Assembly: GCF_006542425.1 (NCBI RefSeq)
Contig: NZ_VFID01000007.1
Location: 310,001 to 374,000 of the forward strand
Direction: 5' to 3'
Source of the DNA: Pseudoxanthomonas sp. z9
GTDB lineage: Bacteria; Pseudomonadota; Gammaproteobacteria; Xanthomonadales; Xanthomonadaceae
DNA length: 64,000 bases
Shown: in pieces, positions 10,401 to 19,419 of the stretch
Numbering within the stretch: position 1 is the first letter of the stretch
Layout: every line of letters starts with the position of its first letter
Program-made: the position numbers and the translations under genes
Notes under the pieces: generated by a model
What the model was told of the DNA's origin: nothing
The model's database searches: none
Seen by the model: the letters and a program-made list of their open reading frames with translations, nothing else

Positions 10401-13400
10401 GTGCCGCCCACGGTCAGGATGCCGGCCTGGATACCGGCCAGGTCCTCGCTGTTTACGGAAGAGAAACCCTCGGTCGCGGCCTGGCCGGCTTGCTTGATTT
10501 CCAGCGCGCCGAGCGAAGTCAGGAACAGGTTGCCGTCCGCGCCATCATCTTCGCCGGCCATCCGCACCTGGCCCTTGAAGTCCATCGCCTCGCCGACGGC
10601 GCGGGCGAAGTCCAGGTGCAGGCTCTGCGCGTCGCGCTCCAGGCGCGGGCGGCGCGTGCCGAAACGCGCGGCCTCGGCGATGGCGAAATCGGCGTAGCTG
10701 GTTTCGTTGTACTGCGAGAACCGGCGCACCGTTTCGCCGGACATCAGCGTCACCGTGGTCGGCAGGACATCGCGCACGTTGGTGTTGGCGATGCCCAGGT
10801 AGGCGCTGGCGCGGAAGGTTCCGCCCGGCATCGTCACCGCGGCGGCTTCGCGGCTCGCGCCTCCGGCCAGCTCCACCCGGAACGCGCCCGGCAACAGCGC
10901 ATAGGTCGAGGGCATCAACGTGTAGGTGCCCGCCGGCAGTCCGCCGACCGCCTCGGTCAAAGTGATCTGCTGGCCGACCCGCGGCGCACCCGCGCCGGCG
11001 TCGGGCGAGACCGGCGCATACTGGCCCGGCATCGACGGCACGATGGCGTACACCTCGGCATCGGGATCGCTGAAGCCGTTCGCCGGATTGGCATTGGCCA
11101 GCGGCGTGCGCAGGATGTCGACCGAGCCGCCGCGACCGGTGAAGAAGCCGGCGCCGGTCAGTTCGCCACCTCCGGACACATCGATGACCGAACCGGCCTC
11201 CGCGGTGAGCGTCACCTGGCCCATCAGCACGCCGCGCTCGATCGCATCGACCGTCCCGCTGCTGGCGCTGTCATTGCCGTCCCCATCCAGGGCGGCGAGG
11301 TCGTCGAATTCCACCACCTGGCCGTTGTAGAGGTAGCGCAGTCCATCCGCCGTGCCGCCGTAGGGCATGCGCAGGCCGGCCGCGCTGGTGGAGGTCAGGC
11401 TGCCCTCACGCAGCAGGACATGGAACTGCTGGTCGGCCAGGAAGGTATCGGGATCCGGCGTGCCACCGAACACGATGCGGCCCAGCGGTGCGCGCACCAC
11501 GCCCCCCTGATCGATGTTGGCCGCGCGCAGGGCGAGCGATCCGAATACCGAGAAGGGCGCTTCGGGCGTATCGCCCAGGCCACGGATGGTCAGTGTGCGC
11601 CCGGGATCGAAGTGCTTGCCGGTGTTGTCGAAACTGACGCCGGCCGCCACCTCCGCGCTGGCATGGGTCGTCGGATAGATCTGGCGCGCGGTCAGGTTCA
11701 GATCGCCGCCCGTATACAGCAGGCCATCGCCGAAACGCAGATCGCCCTGGCTGACCAGGTTGACCTGATCGAAACCGAAGCGATCCACGGCCTCCGGCGT
11801 CCAGCTGTTCGGTGCGGTTTCCAGGAAGACCTGGCCGGCGCCGCCGAACTGCACCGCGTCCCGCACATCGATCAGGTTCGCCTGGATGGTCAGCGCCGCG
11901 TCATTGCGCGATCCGGGGGAATAGTCGCGATACGCACTGCCGATGGTGTTGACCAATCCCGGCTTGGGAACATCCGGTGCCGTCACCGGGATGTCGACCT
12001 TGCCCACCAGCAGCACATGCGGCGCCGACAGCGTCACCCGTGCCTCGGGCGTGCCTTCGGCCACCGACAACAACCCGCGGCGCAGCGCCAGTCGCTGGCT
12101 GAGCGCCAGGTCGACATCGCCCTCGAAGGAGATCACGTCGCGGCTCCACAGATCCAGCGTGCCGAACCCGCCGGCTTCGATCTGTTCGGCGCTGATGCGC
12201 GCACCCAGGTAGTCCTCCGGCGCGAACGCATCGCCCGCCATCGCATCGTCGGCCAGCCCGCTGCGCACCCGCGCCTGGCTCACGGTCAGCGTTCGCACCC
12301 CCTCGTGCCCGTTGCCTTCGCGGTTTTCCAGAATAAGGTTCAGTTGACCGCCGGCCGCGCCCGCGCCGCCGGCGGACGCGCGCAGTTCGCCATCGTTCAG
12401 GATGCCGGCCTGCGATCCCAACTGGATCAGGCCGCCGTCGCCGGCCAGCGTGATCGGACGTGCGAGTGCCGGCAGTCCTTCCGCCAGATCCACCGTGGCG
12501 GCCGCGCCGGAAGCATCGAGCCGCGCGCCCTCGCGGATCACCACCATCGCGCGCGAGGTGTCGGGGACGTCCTTCACGTTGATGCCATATTCCTCCAGGC
12601 CGATGCGGATGGCGCCGCCATCCTGAGCCAGGCCGTAGCGCCGACCCGCCGCGTCGCGCGCGGTCCAGGCACGGCCCGCGACATCGAGCACGCCGTTCTC
12701 GCCCACCCACAGCGACACGCCGGTTCCGCCCGCGGCCAGATTGCCGGACACGCCGATGGGCGCGCTCAGCAGCGAGATCTCGCCGCCGGGCGCGGTGATG
12801 GTTCCATCCATCACCAATTGACGCGCGGCCGCCAGGCACACGCGGTGGCCGGGATCGACGCGGATATGCGCACCCTCGCCAACCTCCAGCGAAGCGCCAT
12901 GCAGCGACACGTCCGCGCCGGCGCGCAGGCGCAGCCGGCCCGCGGTCGGATCTTCCGCCACCACCGGTGGCGTCCATGCCGCCAATACTTCGGACAGCGC
13001 GCTGTCCGAGGGACGCAGGAATGCGTCGGCAGTCGGGCGCAACAGCGGCATTTCGGCGGCCAGTTCCGTGCCTTCCGACACCACCAGCCCGGCCCGGCTG
13101 CCGATGCGGTAGTCGGCAAAACCGCTGCGCAGCAGTCCGGCGTCGAGCTTCAGCGCGGGGTCGAAAGCGATCGCCTGATCGAACCAGGTACCGCGCGGCA
13201 GCAGTTGCCCCGCCGGCACGGTCACCGCGACCGGCGCGATCTCGCCGGCCTGCATGGTCAGCACATAGGGAAACACCGCGAACCCCTGCGGGAACACCGA
13301 CGAAGGGAACACCGTGCCCGCCGGAATCGTCGTGTTGGCCAGGAACTGCATGCGCGTACCGGCCGGCAGCACGGTGCCGCCGGTCAGCCAGTTGCCGTCC

Positions 13401-16400
13401 ACGTTCACCCACACGTTCTCGGGCACCGTCCACTCGCCGGCCAGCACCACTTCCGGTTGCGTGCCGGTATCCACCGTCACCGCCGGCAACGGCCGATCCG
13501 GAACCACCGTGGTCACCGATGCGGAGGCATCGACCGGCAGGCGTCCGCCGATCCCGATCGTCACCGCTTCACCCAGCACCACATCGGCCGGCAGGCGCGT
13601 GCCCGGTTCCAGCACGCCGCTTTCCAGCACCGCATCCGTACCGAACACCACCGGCGTGGGCGCCTGCAGGGTCAGGGTGCCACCGCCGGCCATGCCCGCG
13701 GCCAGGATCTCGCCATCCAGCACCAGCTCGCGCCCCGGGCGATCCAGCACACCCTCACCGGTGACCGCGACGCGATCATCATTGGCGATCAGGCTCAGGT
13801 CGCCGCCACGACCGCCGCTCAGTTTGCCGTCGCCATGCAGGGCCGCGCCCGAGCGCAGATCGACGCGGCTGTCCTGTTCCAGGCGAATGGAGCCCGCCAC
13901 CATCCGCACCGACAGCGCACCACCGTCGATATGCGCCAGCGAGACCGCGCCGGCGCCGTCGAGCAGGCCGTTGTGCCAGGTGCCCGACAGGTCCAGGGTC
14001 GCACCGGTGCCCAGAGTGAAGTCCGCGCTGCCGTCCTCGCGCAACAGGAAGGTGGACGCTGGCTCGGCAACCGTGGCCACCTCCACCACGTTGTCGGCCC
14101 TCACGTTGCCGCTGCGGGCGGTGACATCGGCGTTGATGGCGATTTCGGCCGCCGACAGATCCAGCACGCCACCGTCGGCCAGCGACAGATCGGCATTGAT
14201 GTGGATGGCATCGGCGCTGGTCAGGGTCAGGCCGCCCAGGCCGCTGCGGTTCAACCGGTCCGCGTCCAGCAGCACGGTGCCGATGCGATCCTCCGGCAGC
14301 GCGGCGTCCGGCCCGCCCGTCGCGACATCGTCGAAATCGCCGATCACCACCCGGCTGGCATGCGGCGCATCGAACCCGCGCGTATTGACCCGCCCGATGA
14401 TCAGTTCGCCGGAACGCGCCACCGCGCTCTGCGCCTGCCGGTAGCCGTCCACGGCGTCGCGCGCGCGGGTCTGCCGCTCGCCCTCGAACACCTTGGCCTC
14501 GATGTCGCCTTCGAGCACGACGGTGGGCGCGTCCACGATCAGGCGACCGGCATCGCGGCCGACGGTGTAGCCGTTCTCCAGCCGCTGGCGCGGCGCGATG
14601 ATCGGATTGAGGTAGGCGTCCTGCACGCCCCAGCGCTCGTGATCCACCTCGTAGCCCTGGTAGACGCCGGCGTAGATCAACTCCGTCGGCGCATCCTGCA
14701 GCGTATGCAGCCGGCCCTCGCCGTCGCGCAGCCAGGTCTGCTGCACGTAGCCGGTCTGCACGTCCAGCGCGCCGCCGGACAGGTTGATCTGCGATCCGGC
14801 GCGGGTGATCACCTCCTTGCCGCCCAGGGTGATCGTGCCGCCCTGCGCGGCCCACTCGCCGATGCCGTGGCCCTGGTTGTTGAGCCAGCCGCTGACCTCC
14901 AGCAGGCCGCCGGCGGCGTACCAGCGATCCGAGGCGTAGCCGCCGGTACCGGCGGGTACCAGCACCAGATCGCGGCGATCGACCCAGATCGTGCTGTTCA
15001 GCAGCTTGCCGCCATCGCGGTTGTGCGGCGAGTCGCGCAATTCGTTGCCCTGCACGTTGACCTGCACGGTGTTGCTTTCCATCGCCACCTTCACGCCAAC
15101 CGCGCCGGACACGTCCAGCCGCGCGCCCGCCTCGGCCTGGGCACGATTGCCGGCGGTGACCGCGATCTGGCCGCCGGTGGCGAGCGTCAGCGAATCGCCT
15201 TTGAAGTTCACGTCGCCGCCGGAGACGATCTCCACCCGCGACTGGTCGCGGCGATCCGACAGTCGCGAATAGTTGTCGAACGCGCCGGGGTCGGTCTGCA
15301 TCCGCAACGCGTCCAGCTTTTCCGATTCGGCAATCAGCGCATCGCGCTGGCTGTCCAGCGCCGTGGTCTTGCCATCGTCCTCCAGCAGCACCGCGGTCAA
15401 CGCACCTTCGCCCAGCGTCACCGAACCTTCGGCGTCGCCCGCCGAATTGAGCAGGTGCACGGTGCCGCGCGCGTTGACGGTGGTGGTCGCGATCGCGACG
15501 CCCTCCTGCCGCACGTCATGGCCGGCAAGCGTGACATCGCCTTCGCGCGCCTGGATGAGGCCGGTGTTGACGACCCGGCCCGTATGGGTGGAAGCCGCGT
15601 CGCGCAGGGCGGCGACTTCATTTCCGCGCGTGGTCGACGCCTGGTTGCCCTCGGTGCCGGCGCCCTTGCGGATGACGAAACTGTCGCCGGCGGCGAGCTG
15701 TGTCTGCCCCTTGCGGGTGAGGATCTGCCCGGCGTTGTCGACCTCACCGCCCAGCAGCAGCACATATCCACCGCCCTGGGTGACCGACTGCGGTTCGCGG
15801 GTGCGGATCAGCGCGCCGGCCTCGACCTTCACCGCGCCGCCGGCATCGGTGAAACTCGGTGCGCCGTTGGCGCCATACAGTCCGTTGCCGAGGAACTGCG
15901 TGTCGCTCATCTGCGCCGCCGCCGCCACCAGGTTGCGCACGTTGACCTGCGAACTGCCGTCGAACACCACGCCATTGCGATTGAGCACCAGCACGGTGCC
16001 GGCGCCTTCGATCTGTCCCTGGATCTGCGAAGGCCGCGCCAGCGGATCGTTCACCCGGTTGAGTACCGCCCAGTCGGCCTGCTGGTCGTACTTCACCGTG
16101 GTGTTGCGGCCGACGTTGAAGGTTTCCCAGTTGAGGATCGCCTTGCTACCGGTCTGTTCTATGGTGACGGTGGTCTTTCCGTCGGCCACTTGCTGGGTCG
16201 GATCCTTGGCGTTGTGCCAGCCGCGGGTCAGCGCGTCCTCGTCGATCTTCAGGCCGCCCTCGCCCAGGCCATCGGGCACGTCGGACGGGCGCGCCAGCGC
16301 GGCCTGCCGCGCCTGCTGCTGCAAGGCCTGGCGCAGCGCGATGGCCTGCGCGGCGACACCCAGGTTGTTGATCGACTGCTGCAGGCGATCACGCGCGGCC

Positions 16401-16681
16401 TGGGATTGCTGCTGCGGCCCGGTCGGACGCAGCGGCGCGGGCGCGCCGTTGGGCAGGCGGCCGGTGGAACCCACCGCGCCCTGCACCGCGGCCTTGTTGG
16501 CGAACCAGGCCGAACTGAACGCCTGTTGCGCCAGGGCGGCATCCATGCCACCGCCGGCAAGCAGGAGCAGGCCGATCGCGCGCGAAAGCGGATGCGTACG
16601 GAACGCGGGACGTGAAGGGGCAATCGCTTGCTTGGGCACTGCGGGACGCTCCGTGGAGAGGGGGACGATGGCGTGTGCCAT
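4436..16681 (-). CDS. Giant filamentous haemagglutinin-family exoprotein (TpsA, DUF3739 type)
   Basis: 4081 residues, secreted across the outer membrane by a TpsB and forming a long beta-helical surface fibre. The N-terminus has a Sec signal (SRAIGLLLLAGGGMDAALAQQ). The TPS secretion domain is at about residues 150-300, with NWETFNVGRNTTVKYDQ and the VLNRNGVVFDG turn. The central ~3500 residues are degenerate beta-helix repeats (GGxLxVxAGxxIxL patterns). Near the C-terminus the GDIDLIAPLGTIDAGEAGIR segment matches the DUF3739 module of this family. There is no VENN motif or recognisable toxin domain at the end, which is a short Ala/Ser/Pro-rich tail, so it reads as an adhesin and not as a contact-dependent inhibition effector. 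It follows the FecR-like gene by 155 bp. Confidence 0.92.
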   Translation of the reverse strand: MAHAIVPLSTERPAVPKQAIAPSRPAFRTHPLSRAIGLLLLAGGGMDAALAQQAFSSAWFANKAAVQGAVGSTGRLPNGAPAPLRPTGPQQQSQAARDRLQQSINNLGVAAQAIALRQALQQQARQAALARPSDVPDGLGEGGLKIDEDALTRGWHNAKDPTQQVADGKTTVTIEQTGSKAILNWETFNVGRNTTVKYDQQADWAVLNRVNDPLARPSQIQGQIEGAGTVLVLNRNGVVFDGSSQVNVRNLVAAAAQMSDTQFLGNGLYGANGAPSFTDAGGAVKVEAGALIRTREPQSVTQGGGYVLLLGGEVDNAGQILTRKGQTQLAAGDSFVIRKGAGTEGNQASTTRGNEVAALRDAASTHTGRVVNTGLIQAREGDVTLAGHDVRQEGVAIATTTVNARGTVHLLNSAGDAEGSVTLGEGALTAVLLEDDGKTTALDSQRDALIAESEKLDALRMQTDPGAFDNYSRLSDRRDQSRVEIVSGGDVNFKGDSLTLATGGQIAVTAGNRAQAEAGARLDVSGAVGVKVAMESNTVQVNVQGNELRDSPHNRDGGKLLNSTIWVDRRDLVLVPAGTGGYASDRWYAAGGLLEVSGWLNNQGHGIGEWAAQGGTITLGGKEVITRAGSQINLSGGALDVQTGYVQQTWLRDGEGRLHTLQDAPTELIYAGVYQGYEVDHERWGVQDAYLNPIIAPRQRLENGYTVGRDAGRLIVDAPTVVLEGDIEAKVFEGERQTRARDAVDGYRQAQSAVARSGELIIGRVNTRGFDAPHASRVVIGDFDDVATGGPDAALPEDRIGTVLLDADRLNRSGLGGLTLTSADAIHINADLSLADGGVLDLSAAEIAINADVTARSGNVRADNVVEVATVAEPASTFLLREDGSADFTLGTGATLDLSGTWHNGLLDGAGAVSLAHIDGGALSVRMVAGSIRLEQDSRVDLRSGAALHGDGKLSGGRGGDLSLIANDDRVAVTGEGVLDRPGRELVLDGEILAAGMAGGGTLTLQAPTPVVFGTDAVLESGVLEPGTRLPADVVLGEAVTIGIGGRLPVDASASVTTVVPDRPLPAVTVDTGTQPEVVLAGEWTVPENVWVNVDGNWLTGGTVLPAGTRMQFLANTTIPAGTVFPSSVFPQGFAVFPYVLTMQAGEIAPVAVTVPAGQLLPRGTWFDQAIAFDPALKLDAGLLRSGFADYRIGSRAGLVVSEGTELAAEMPLLRPTADAFLRPSDSALSEVLAAWTPPVVAEDPTAGRLRLRAGADVSLHGASLEVGEGAHIRVDPGHRVCLAAARQLVMDGTITAPGGEISLLSAPIGVSGNLAAGGTGVSLWVGENGVLDVAGRAWTARDAAGRRYGLAQDGGAIRIGLEEYGINVKDVPDTSRAMVVIREGARLDASGAAATVDLAEGLPALARPITLAGDGGLIQLGSQAGILNDGELRASAGGAGAAGGQLNLILENREGNGHEGVRTLTVSQARVRSGLADDAMAGDAFAPEDYLGARISAEQIEAGGFGTLDLWSRDVISFEGDVDLALSQRLALRRGLLSVAEGTPEARVTLSAPHVLLVGKVDIPVTAPDVPKPGLVNTIGSAYRDYSPGSRNDAALTIQANLIDVRDAVQFGGAGQVFLETAPNSWTPEAVDRFGFDQVNLVSQGDLRFGDGLLYTGGDLNLTARQIYPTTHASAEVAAGVSFDNTGKHFDPGRTLTIRGLGDTPEAPFSVFGSLALRAANIDQGGVVRAPLGRIVFGGTPDPDTFLADQQFHVLLREGSLTSTSAAGLRMPYGGTADGLRYLYNGQVVEFDDLAALDGDGNDSASSGTVDAIERGVLMGQVTLTAEAGSVIDVSGGGELTGAGFFTGRGGSVDILRTPLANANPANGFSDPDAEVYAIVPSMPGQYAPVSPDAGAGAPRVGQQITLTEAVGGLPAGTYTLMPSTYALLPGAFRVELAGGASREAAAVTMPGGTFRASAYLGIANTNVRDVLPTTVTLMSGETVRRFSQYNETSYADFAIAEAARFGTRRPRLERDAQSLHLDFARAVGEAMDFKGQVRMAGEDDGADGNLFLTSLGALEIKQAGQAATEGFSSVNSEDLAGIQAGILTVGGTFSLVEATAAPSQGSFALGPRVVFESGKGTVAVRDGAQLRADQVFLTSGEQVLVEGGATLEARATDGLLLDSSRGYVFSDSANGEQAIGGAVLAVSAGDVRFTPPTGANADAGINPNAIRIGDGAVLRSPGTLAFSTNGELALGDAQYNARYFALTAPSLHIGTDAAFARAEEAGAIGDGVRLSQTLLERLIHPSAGQQAVERVSLSAGNSINLFGEVDFDLGRASGDADTQLWLETPALYGWGEADETARIAAGTVVWNGLASGLGTPASPYVSAAPGAVVAGGAGTGAGRLSIEAERIEFGYAPYARGQDQVELDRLALGFAGVDLRASERITANHRGTLSVYASGTDADSYAGGDLHLSTPVLTGAAGSFMAYRTGGALTVDAPAGAPAYDRAGFNELGAEVRLSGQRVNVDTAVALPSGRLVLEAEDGIALGERSMLDLAGRTLNFFDAQRHSWGGDLVMEAENGAITQAAGSRIDVSAQGNDAGTIRITATGAEGRVALDGQLFGGSDGAYLSGGIDVRAHVLPDFAGLNARLNTGGFFEARGFSIGTGDLVIGDEVRARQVSIAANGGSLTVNGRIDASGAQPGDIRLAARADLVLASTAMLDAHGTQLQLDGHGAVIDASNRGHVELTSAAGRVSLEDGARIDLGTPDGIARGQLDINAPRLGADDVAVDAASGVDIRGAASIAVNAFRGYVAEDGTVDQARLDAIHADSVAFIDAALGNEALAARLQGLSSHGDAFHLRPGVEIRSGTAEGDLTVTGDIDFSGYRYGPDADPALRGSGEPGVVVLRAGGDLRVNGSISDGFAPPPVTPDDDGFSRLRMLLAGGQATEGEISFEAPFNPDFGDFWFLFPGAMTGADLPVVESGWVTDGLGAYYGPGDQIPGMLYGTITLGAGTRLTAVDPVNADIALQEQVERRNWAAAPMLEGGMQSWSMRLVGGADLAAADSRTLAAASRLGGRGDVILDGPGKVGPLRQQSALSVIRTGTGDLEVLAGGDYVQKSLFGVYTAGTQVAGAEAWDQERARLADGTVLGVGNEAYEATLAARRMYFTTGGGDLQLSAQGDVRGFTEMTQNTSGDIGNWLWRQGGEELGQPTAWGVNFGQYVYNPNSFALEFAGFAGIGSLGGGNVSVSAGEDMGSTVNSTGSLTSNDALSIVVGSSGRVEAQGRVLQDGGGRLSVSAGGRINTGLNDPATTLVTGAVTGLVANLRGDASVRAGAIGQSLVNGYGVNRTGDPRAVDVQMPSTYFDYSPLTVAVGDGRMQVNTRGGMQVTTGTDAGRVALNGGATRVAGETGDGSAVASFSLWTEHSGLELFAAGGNLLQSNAALATNEFVVQYDAGRFSATAAGGSLVLERLLLAPSHEGSLDLLARDHVIGRAAMSSAAPDGMATPDRPLWVLDMQGLITSNAREGAEASLDGGTLYNSTSGALLFAFAPDTASDLHQGKAPSFRIYALTGDIDADIGRIHQSLDHTRTYYVAAGPARLRAGRDILAGSHVLLNNDANDVSLVRAGRDILNTSFRIAGPGLLDVAAGRNIYQTSVDDPVSNLPDLNLGVFRSLGPVVVGDDRPGAGIVLSAGMGAKGPDLEGFAARYLDPANLADPARPLADQPDKVVRTYERELVDWLRERFAYEGDAAGALAWFQALPVEQRGIFLRQVYFEELRLAGREYNNPDSRRFQSYLRGRDAIASFLPGMAEGDDPGSYQGSIVFSEGAGAHTDFGGGIQVLAPGGGLTLGVDGVSPPPTTGLLTQGNGDIEAFTRDSVLLGLSRVFTTFGGGITLWSARGDINAGRGAKTTVVYTPPRVVYDDLGNVSLSPQVPSSGAGIATLNPIPEVAPGDIDLIAPLGTIDAGEAGIRVSGNVNLAALRVVNADNIQVQGKATGLQTAAAVNVAALSTASAAATNAVQAAQDTVRRQAQQSRPSIISVQVLGFGDSPGSSVPSPRVSPGAVTQTGYDPGNAFQVLGNGALGEAQRARLNTAERSRLDQP

Positions 16682-16836
16682 CGATGGCTTTCCTTCTTCA
16701 CGACGCTCGTTGTCGGACGAACCCGCAAAGCTCCGATGCGTCCGACGTGTACGCGAGGGTGAACGTCAAGGTTCCTGAATGCGCCTGCCGGCGCGTCAGC
16801 GCGAACGGAGCGGCATGGCGCTCGGCGCAACCCGAC

Positions 16837-17823
16837 TCAACCGAGCAGGACGATATCGCCGGGCAGCGAGGTCACGCGGGCCGAGAAGGCCTGCTGGATC
16901 TGCGTGATCGCGAGATCCATCCGGGTGATCGGGAAGCGGCCGCTGACCGACCGCCCTTCCAGTGCCTTGTCCATCAGCATCACCCGCCCGCGACGGTAGC
17001 GGTTGATCTCGTTGATGGCGTCCGGCAGTGGCGTGTTGCGGAACACGATGACACCGTCACGCCAGGCGGACACCTGTTCCGGTTCGATCGCGCGCACCGC
17101 TTCCAGTCCGTTTTCGCCATAGTCCACCTGGTAGCGCGCGGCCAGCGTGCGCTGCTGGTCGCCCCATTGCACCGCCACCCTGCCGCGCAGGCAGGTGACA
17201 CAGGTACGCTCGCCGACGCGGCGCACTTCCAGCCTGGCTGGCAGTTCCGCGGTGATCCTCCCGGCGCCGGACGAAATCCGGAACAGTCCGCCGGTCGCGG
17301 TCATCGCATCGATCGCCGCCTCGCCCGCCAGCAGCGTCATCCCGTCGATCCTGCCGTCCTGGCGCTGCACCTCGATGCTGGTCTGCGTGTTCATCGCCAG
17401 CACCACATCCTCGCGCAGGCGCACCGTGCGCTGTTCACCGGTGGCGGTGCGGTAGTCCGCACCCCACTCCGATATCGGCGTCCAGCCGCCCAGCAGCGGG
17501 TGTTCCGCCAGCAACGCCACGCCGGCCACCGACGCCGCCGCGGCCATGCCGCCGAGGAACATCCGCCGGTTCATGCGCGGCCCCGTCGTCCGAGCGGCAT
17601 TGGCGGCGGCCTGCGCGATCAGGCGCTCGCCGGCAGGCCCGAAATCGCGCCACAGTCGCTTGGCATCCTCGAACGCGGCCCGGTGCATCGGTCCTTGCGC
17701 GCGCCAGCGTTGCAACGCGCGCGCGTCCTCTTCGGTTGCCCGGCCCGACGCCAGCAACCGTACCCAGGCATCCGCCTCGTGTCTCAGCCGCTTTTTCGGT
17801 TTGTCGTCGTTCGAGAATGTCAT
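16837..17823 (-). CDS. FecR-family sigma regulator (anti-sigma/transducer)
   Basis: 328 residues starting MTFSNDDKPKKRLRHEAD. An N-terminal cytoplasmic FecR domain binds the sigma factor (EADAWVRLLASGRATEED, ALQRWRAQ, HRAAFEDAKRLW). It is followed by one membrane segment (FLGGMAAAASVAGVALLAE, about residue 95-113) and a periplasmic FecR beta domain (DYRTATGEQRTVRLREDVV, GRVAVQWG). A C-terminal STN-like segment (FRNTPLPDAINEINRY, GRFPITRMDLAI) would touch the receptor-like signalling domain. Family knowledge: it relays a periplasmic signal to the ECF sigma factor. It lies between the sigma gene and tpsA. Confidence 0.92.
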   Translation of the reverse strand: MTFSNDDKPKKRLRHEADAWVRLLASGRATEEDARALQRWRAQGPMHRAAFEDAKRLWRDFGPAGERLIAQAAANAARTTGPRMNRRMFLGGMAAAASVAGVALLAEHPLLGGWTPISEWGADYRTATGEQRTVRLREDVVLAMNTQTSIEVQRQDGRIDGMTLLAGEAAIDAMTATGGLFRISSGAGRITAELPARLEVRRVGERTCVTCLRGRVAVQWGDQQRTLAARYQVDYGENGLEAVRAIEPEQVSAWRDGVIVFRNTPLPDAINEINRYRRGRVMLMDKALEGRSVSGRFPITRMDLAITQIQQAFSARVTSLPGDIVLLG

Positions 17824-17962
17824 GCCGCGCTTTGCCCGCACCCGGCGGACCGCCCTGGCCGGGATGGCCAACGGTGCCTGTCAGACAATAGACCGATCTG
17901 GATGGCCAATCCCGCATGGCGGGCGTCCCCGGCGTGATCCGGGATGCTTCCCGTCGTGCGCG

Positions 17963-18469
17963 TCAACGGCCCAACCGGGCCGCGCAATGGGCCTGGGCTT
18001 TCTGCAGTTCCAGTTCGACCAGGCGCAGGGAAATGCCCATCCGGCGCGCCACTTCGGGCTGGGTCAGCTGCTGCACGCGCACCGCCAGCAGGATGTTGCG
18101 GCGGCGCTCCGGGATTTCCCGCATCACCCGGACCAGGGCTTCCAGTTCGGCCTGCGAGGCCGCCGCATCGGCCGGACCGGGCGCCGGGTCGGCCAGTTCC
18201 AGCAGCTCGTCCACTTCGCGCGCACTGAGCTGCCGGTTGGCGGAGCGATGCAGATCGATCGATGCGTTCACCGCCATCCGGAAGACGTAATGCCACGGGT
18301 CGGACACGGTGTCGGCCACCCGCCGCGTGGACAGGCGCAACCAGGTTTCCTGCAGCGCGTCGCTGGCCACCTCGTCCGATCCCAGACGTTGCACCAGCCG
18401 CCGCTTGAGTTCGTGATAACGCAGCACCAGGAACTGCTGCAGGCCCGCCGCCGCTTCCACCGCGCTCAT
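17963..18469 (-). CDS. ECF RNA polymerase sigma factor (FecI-like)
   Basis: 168 residues starting MSAVEAAAGLQQF. Region 2 is visible (VASDALQETWLRLSTR, DPWHYVFRMAVNASIDLHR). Region 4 helix-turn-helix is also visible (IPERRRNILLAVRVQQLTQ, PEVARRMGISLRLVELELQK). Its start overlaps the stop of the STN/TonB-like gene by ATGA, indicating translational coupling. With the STN protein and FecR it forms a receptor-sigma-regulator triplet that probably drives tpsA and perhaps tpsB. Confidence 0.92.
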   Translation of the reverse strand: MSAVEAAAGLQQFLVLRYHELKRRLVQRLGSDEVASDALQETWLRLSTRRVADTVSDPWHYVFRMAVNASIDLHRSANRQLSAREVDELLELADPAPGPADAAASQAELEALVRVMREIPERRRNILLAVRVQQLTQPEVARRMGISLRLVELELQKAQAHCAARLGR

Positions 18470-19230
18470 GGCCGTGTCCCGGGCGCCGGACAGGCCCATC
18501 CGTAGCCGGCCGCGCGCGGCAGCACCAGCAAAGTGAACGGCTGCGCCACCTGCGCCGGCACCGGTGCCCCCAATGTCAGCCCGTCCATCGCCTCGCGCAC
18601 CGCCGCATCGACCGCCGCATCGCCGGTGGATTCCAGCAGGCGGGAGCGCGCGACGGTGCCGTCGGCGGCAAACCACAGTTGCAGGGCAAGACGATGCCGC
18701 CCTTCGGCCAGTTCGCTTCGACGGCAGAACGCCTCGCCCAGGCGATGCTGGATCTCGCCGTAATACCAGGCCGGATCGCGCGCGGGCACCGCCGTGGCTT
18801 CCGGATCGCGGGTCAGCACCAGCGCACCCTGTCCCACCTGGCGCGTCCGCAGGCCGCTGCCCTGCAGGATCCGCGCGAGCGCATCGGTCGCGCTGGAACG
18901 CCCGCGCACGCCGGGCGAAACCACGCCGGCGGTCAGGCTGCTGTCGTAGATGACCGATTGACCGGTCGCGTCGCCGAAGGCCTCGATGGCGCGATCCAAT
19001 GACTGCGGGCCGATATCGAAATCGAATTCGCCACCCGCGCAGGAAGACGCCGACCGTTCGGGAACCGGTTCTTCCTGCACGTCACAAGGCGCAACGCGTC
19101 CTTGCGCCAACGAAGCCGTAGCCGCAGCCATCGCCAGTACTCCCGAAAGGATCAGGGCAGGCGCAAGGGTCACCTTTCCGGTGCGTTTGACCTTCTCTGG
19201 ACCCAAGGTTCGATACCTGCCTCGGGCCAT
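18466..19230 (-). CDS. STN-domain protein with TonB-like C-terminus (VreA-type CSS receptor-like)
   Basis: 254 residues. A signal peptide (TLAPALILSGVLAMAAATAS) precedes a secretin/TonB short N-terminal domain at about residues 70-140 (FDFDIGPQSLDRAIEAFGDA, TAGVVSPGVRGRSSATDALA, LRTRQVGQGALVL). A TonB C-terminal-like domain follows (YYGEIQHRLGEAFCRR, LALQLWFAADGTVARSRLLE, DAAVREAMDGL). There is no 22-strand barrel, so it cannot import a ligand itself. This architecture matches what I recall of VreA in the Pseudomonas PUMA3 system. It is the first gene of the operon. Confidence 0.82.
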   Translation of the reverse strand: MARGRYRTLGPEKVKRTGKVTLAPALILSGVLAMAAATASLAQGRVAPCDVQEEPVPERSASSCAGGEFDFDIGPQSLDRAIEAFGDATGQSVIYDSSLTAGVVSPGVRGRSSATDALARILQGSGLRTRQVGQGALVLTRDPEATAVPARDPAWYYGEIQHRLGEAFCRRSELAEGRHRLALQLWFAADGTVARSRLLESTGDAAVDAAVREAMDGLTLGAPVPAQVAQPFTLLVLPRAAGYGWACPAPGTRP

Positions 19231-19419
19231 CCTAGGTAACCAATATGACGCTTTGGTGTCCGCCGTCGGGAGTGTTGCTGAAGCGTCAGATTCCCCTTAC
19301 GGGGTGGCCGGAGACCCCGCATGCACCGCATTAACGCCACGGGTGCTAGGGTGCATGCGCACTCGGTGCCCCCGCCGTGTCCCTGGAGCCTCCGTGCAGC
19401 TTCCTTACTGGAACTGCCC

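Noticed and set aside
9824..16615. 2263-residue plus-strand open frame opposite tpsA
   Set aside because: Antisense shadow of the beta-helix repeats; Arg/Ala/His-rich and without any domain. The minus strand has TPS and DUF3739 motifs.
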